DNA of 50,751 bases from the NCBI GenBank assembly GCA_014584465.1, contig JACTMU010000052.1, positions 1 through 50,751 on the forward strand. The letters run 5' to 3'. The notes under the pieces were generated by a model. It was not told where the DNA came from and did not search any database. It saw nothing but the letters and a program-made list of their open reading frames with translations. Each line of letters opens with the position of its first letter. Within the stretch, counting starts at the first letter, position 1. The position numbers and the translations under genes are program-made. The stretch comes from Pseudomonadota bacterium (GTDB lineage: Bacteria; Bdellovibrionota; Bdellovibrionia; Bdellovibrionales; JACTMU01). Positions 50,419 through 50,751 of this stretch are shown piece by piece.

Positions 50419-50751
50419 TGTTGGCCACATCAGGAAATCATCGGATTTGGCTTGCGAGGCATCGAGTGGATTTTCGTAAGCAGCATCAGGGCCTACTTGC
50501 TGAGGCTTACAAGATGAGTTTGGACCCCTTTCGGGGAGATGTGATCATCTTTGTGGGAAAAGGTATGAGGCGAATTAAGGTTCTCTATGCTGAGGTGAGT
50601 GGTTTGTGGCTTAGCACAAAACTTTTTACAAGCGAAGCGATGAAGACAAACATTTTGTTTTTGAGTGATCCACAGTGTGATGAGATTTCTCAGTCAGAAC
50701 TTGCTTTGATCATTGACGGAAGTCGCTACAGCATTGAGAAAAAAGTGATGT
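50418..50751 (+). CDS. IS66-type TnpB (Orf2-like), partial
   Basis: An open frame of 111 codons running off the window edge. It opens with a R-I-W-L-A-R-H-R-V-D-F-R-K segment and contains LDPFRGDVIIFVGKGMRRIKVLYAEVSGLWLSTKL. This is the IS66 Orf2 pattern P-x-D-x-R-K, then F-x-G-x-x-x-x-x-I-K-x-L-x-x-x-x-x-G-x-W-L. Its function is to assist the IS66 transposase, which would lie beyond the window end. It overlaps OrfA by one base. Confidence 0.82.
   Translation, partial: MLATSGNHRIWLARHRVDFRKQHQGLLAEAYKMSLDPFRGDVIIFVGKGMRRIKVLYAEVSGLWLSTKLFTSEAMKTNILFLSDPQCDEISQSELALIIDGSRYSIEKKVM

Noticed and set aside
1-50751. A CRISPR array, rRNA or tRNA genes
   Set aside because: No regularly spaced repeats, rRNA blocks or clover-leaf tRNA patterns were seen, although a covariance search was not possible.

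Overview
The window looks like a chromosomal segment of a Gram-negative bacterium with outer-membrane beta-barrels and many lipoproteins. The gene style suggests a Bdellovibrionota or other delta-proteobacterial lineage: tandem-PilJ periplasmic protein, hybrid kinase, HPt and PilZ-like response regulator, PilT and GGDEF proteins, M50 protease-trpS-scpA-scpB cluster, and a tight pur operon with the small PurL plus PurS and PurQ. This assignment is an inference; there is no rRNA or marker phylogeny here. I saw no rRNA, tRNA or CRISPR array.

Layout. 1-2.2 kb: an ISKra4-type insertion sequence with terminal inverted repeats, then a HigB/HigA-type toxin-antitoxin pair with its promoter and operator. 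2.2-9.4 kb: a glycosidase-like lipoprotein, an unknown lipoprotein, a tandem-PilJ periplasmic protein, a large outer-membrane-type protein, a DUF4402-like gene remnant and a DUF4438 protein. 9.4-15.2 kb: a signalling block (PAS-GAF-GGDEF cyclase, PilT-like ATPase, two-receiver hybrid kinase, HPt protein, receiver plus PilZ-like protein). 15.2-18.7 kb: a two-gene operon of a circularly permuted ATP-grasp protein and a putative zinc metallopeptidase, both with signal peptides. 18.8-22.4 kb: a GNAT pseudogene, a VWA lipoprotein and a FadL-type porin. 22.5-26.6 kb: M50 protease, trpS, scpA and scpB. 26.6-35.5 kb: secreted proteins, a FAD oxidoreductase, phosphatidylserine decarboxylase, a TPR/winged-helix regulator, a BFD-like ferredoxin, a beta-barrel and a cNMP-binding protein. 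35.7-44.6 kb: the purine operon purM-(unknown FAD-type gene)-purB-purC-purS-purQ-purL-purF, with overlapping genes throughout. 44.6-50.75 kb: a graveyard of mobile DNA. It holds an IS200/IS605 left end, two IS4-type elements (one with perfect 20-bp inverted repeats and a DUF6788 gene), a PDZ-protein fragment, a MITE that splits a small secreted-protein gene, and the start of an IS66-type element running off the end.

How genes work together. The purine genes cover most steps from PRPP to SAICAR, plus adenylosuccinate lyase, and are coupled by ATGA or longer overlaps. The hybrid kinase, the divergent HPt gene and the receiver/PilZ-like gene look like one phosphorelay, next to c-di-GMP synthesis and type IV pilus retraction functions. 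The least explained units are the exported ATP-grasp/metallopeptidase pair and the FAD-type gene embedded in the purine operon.
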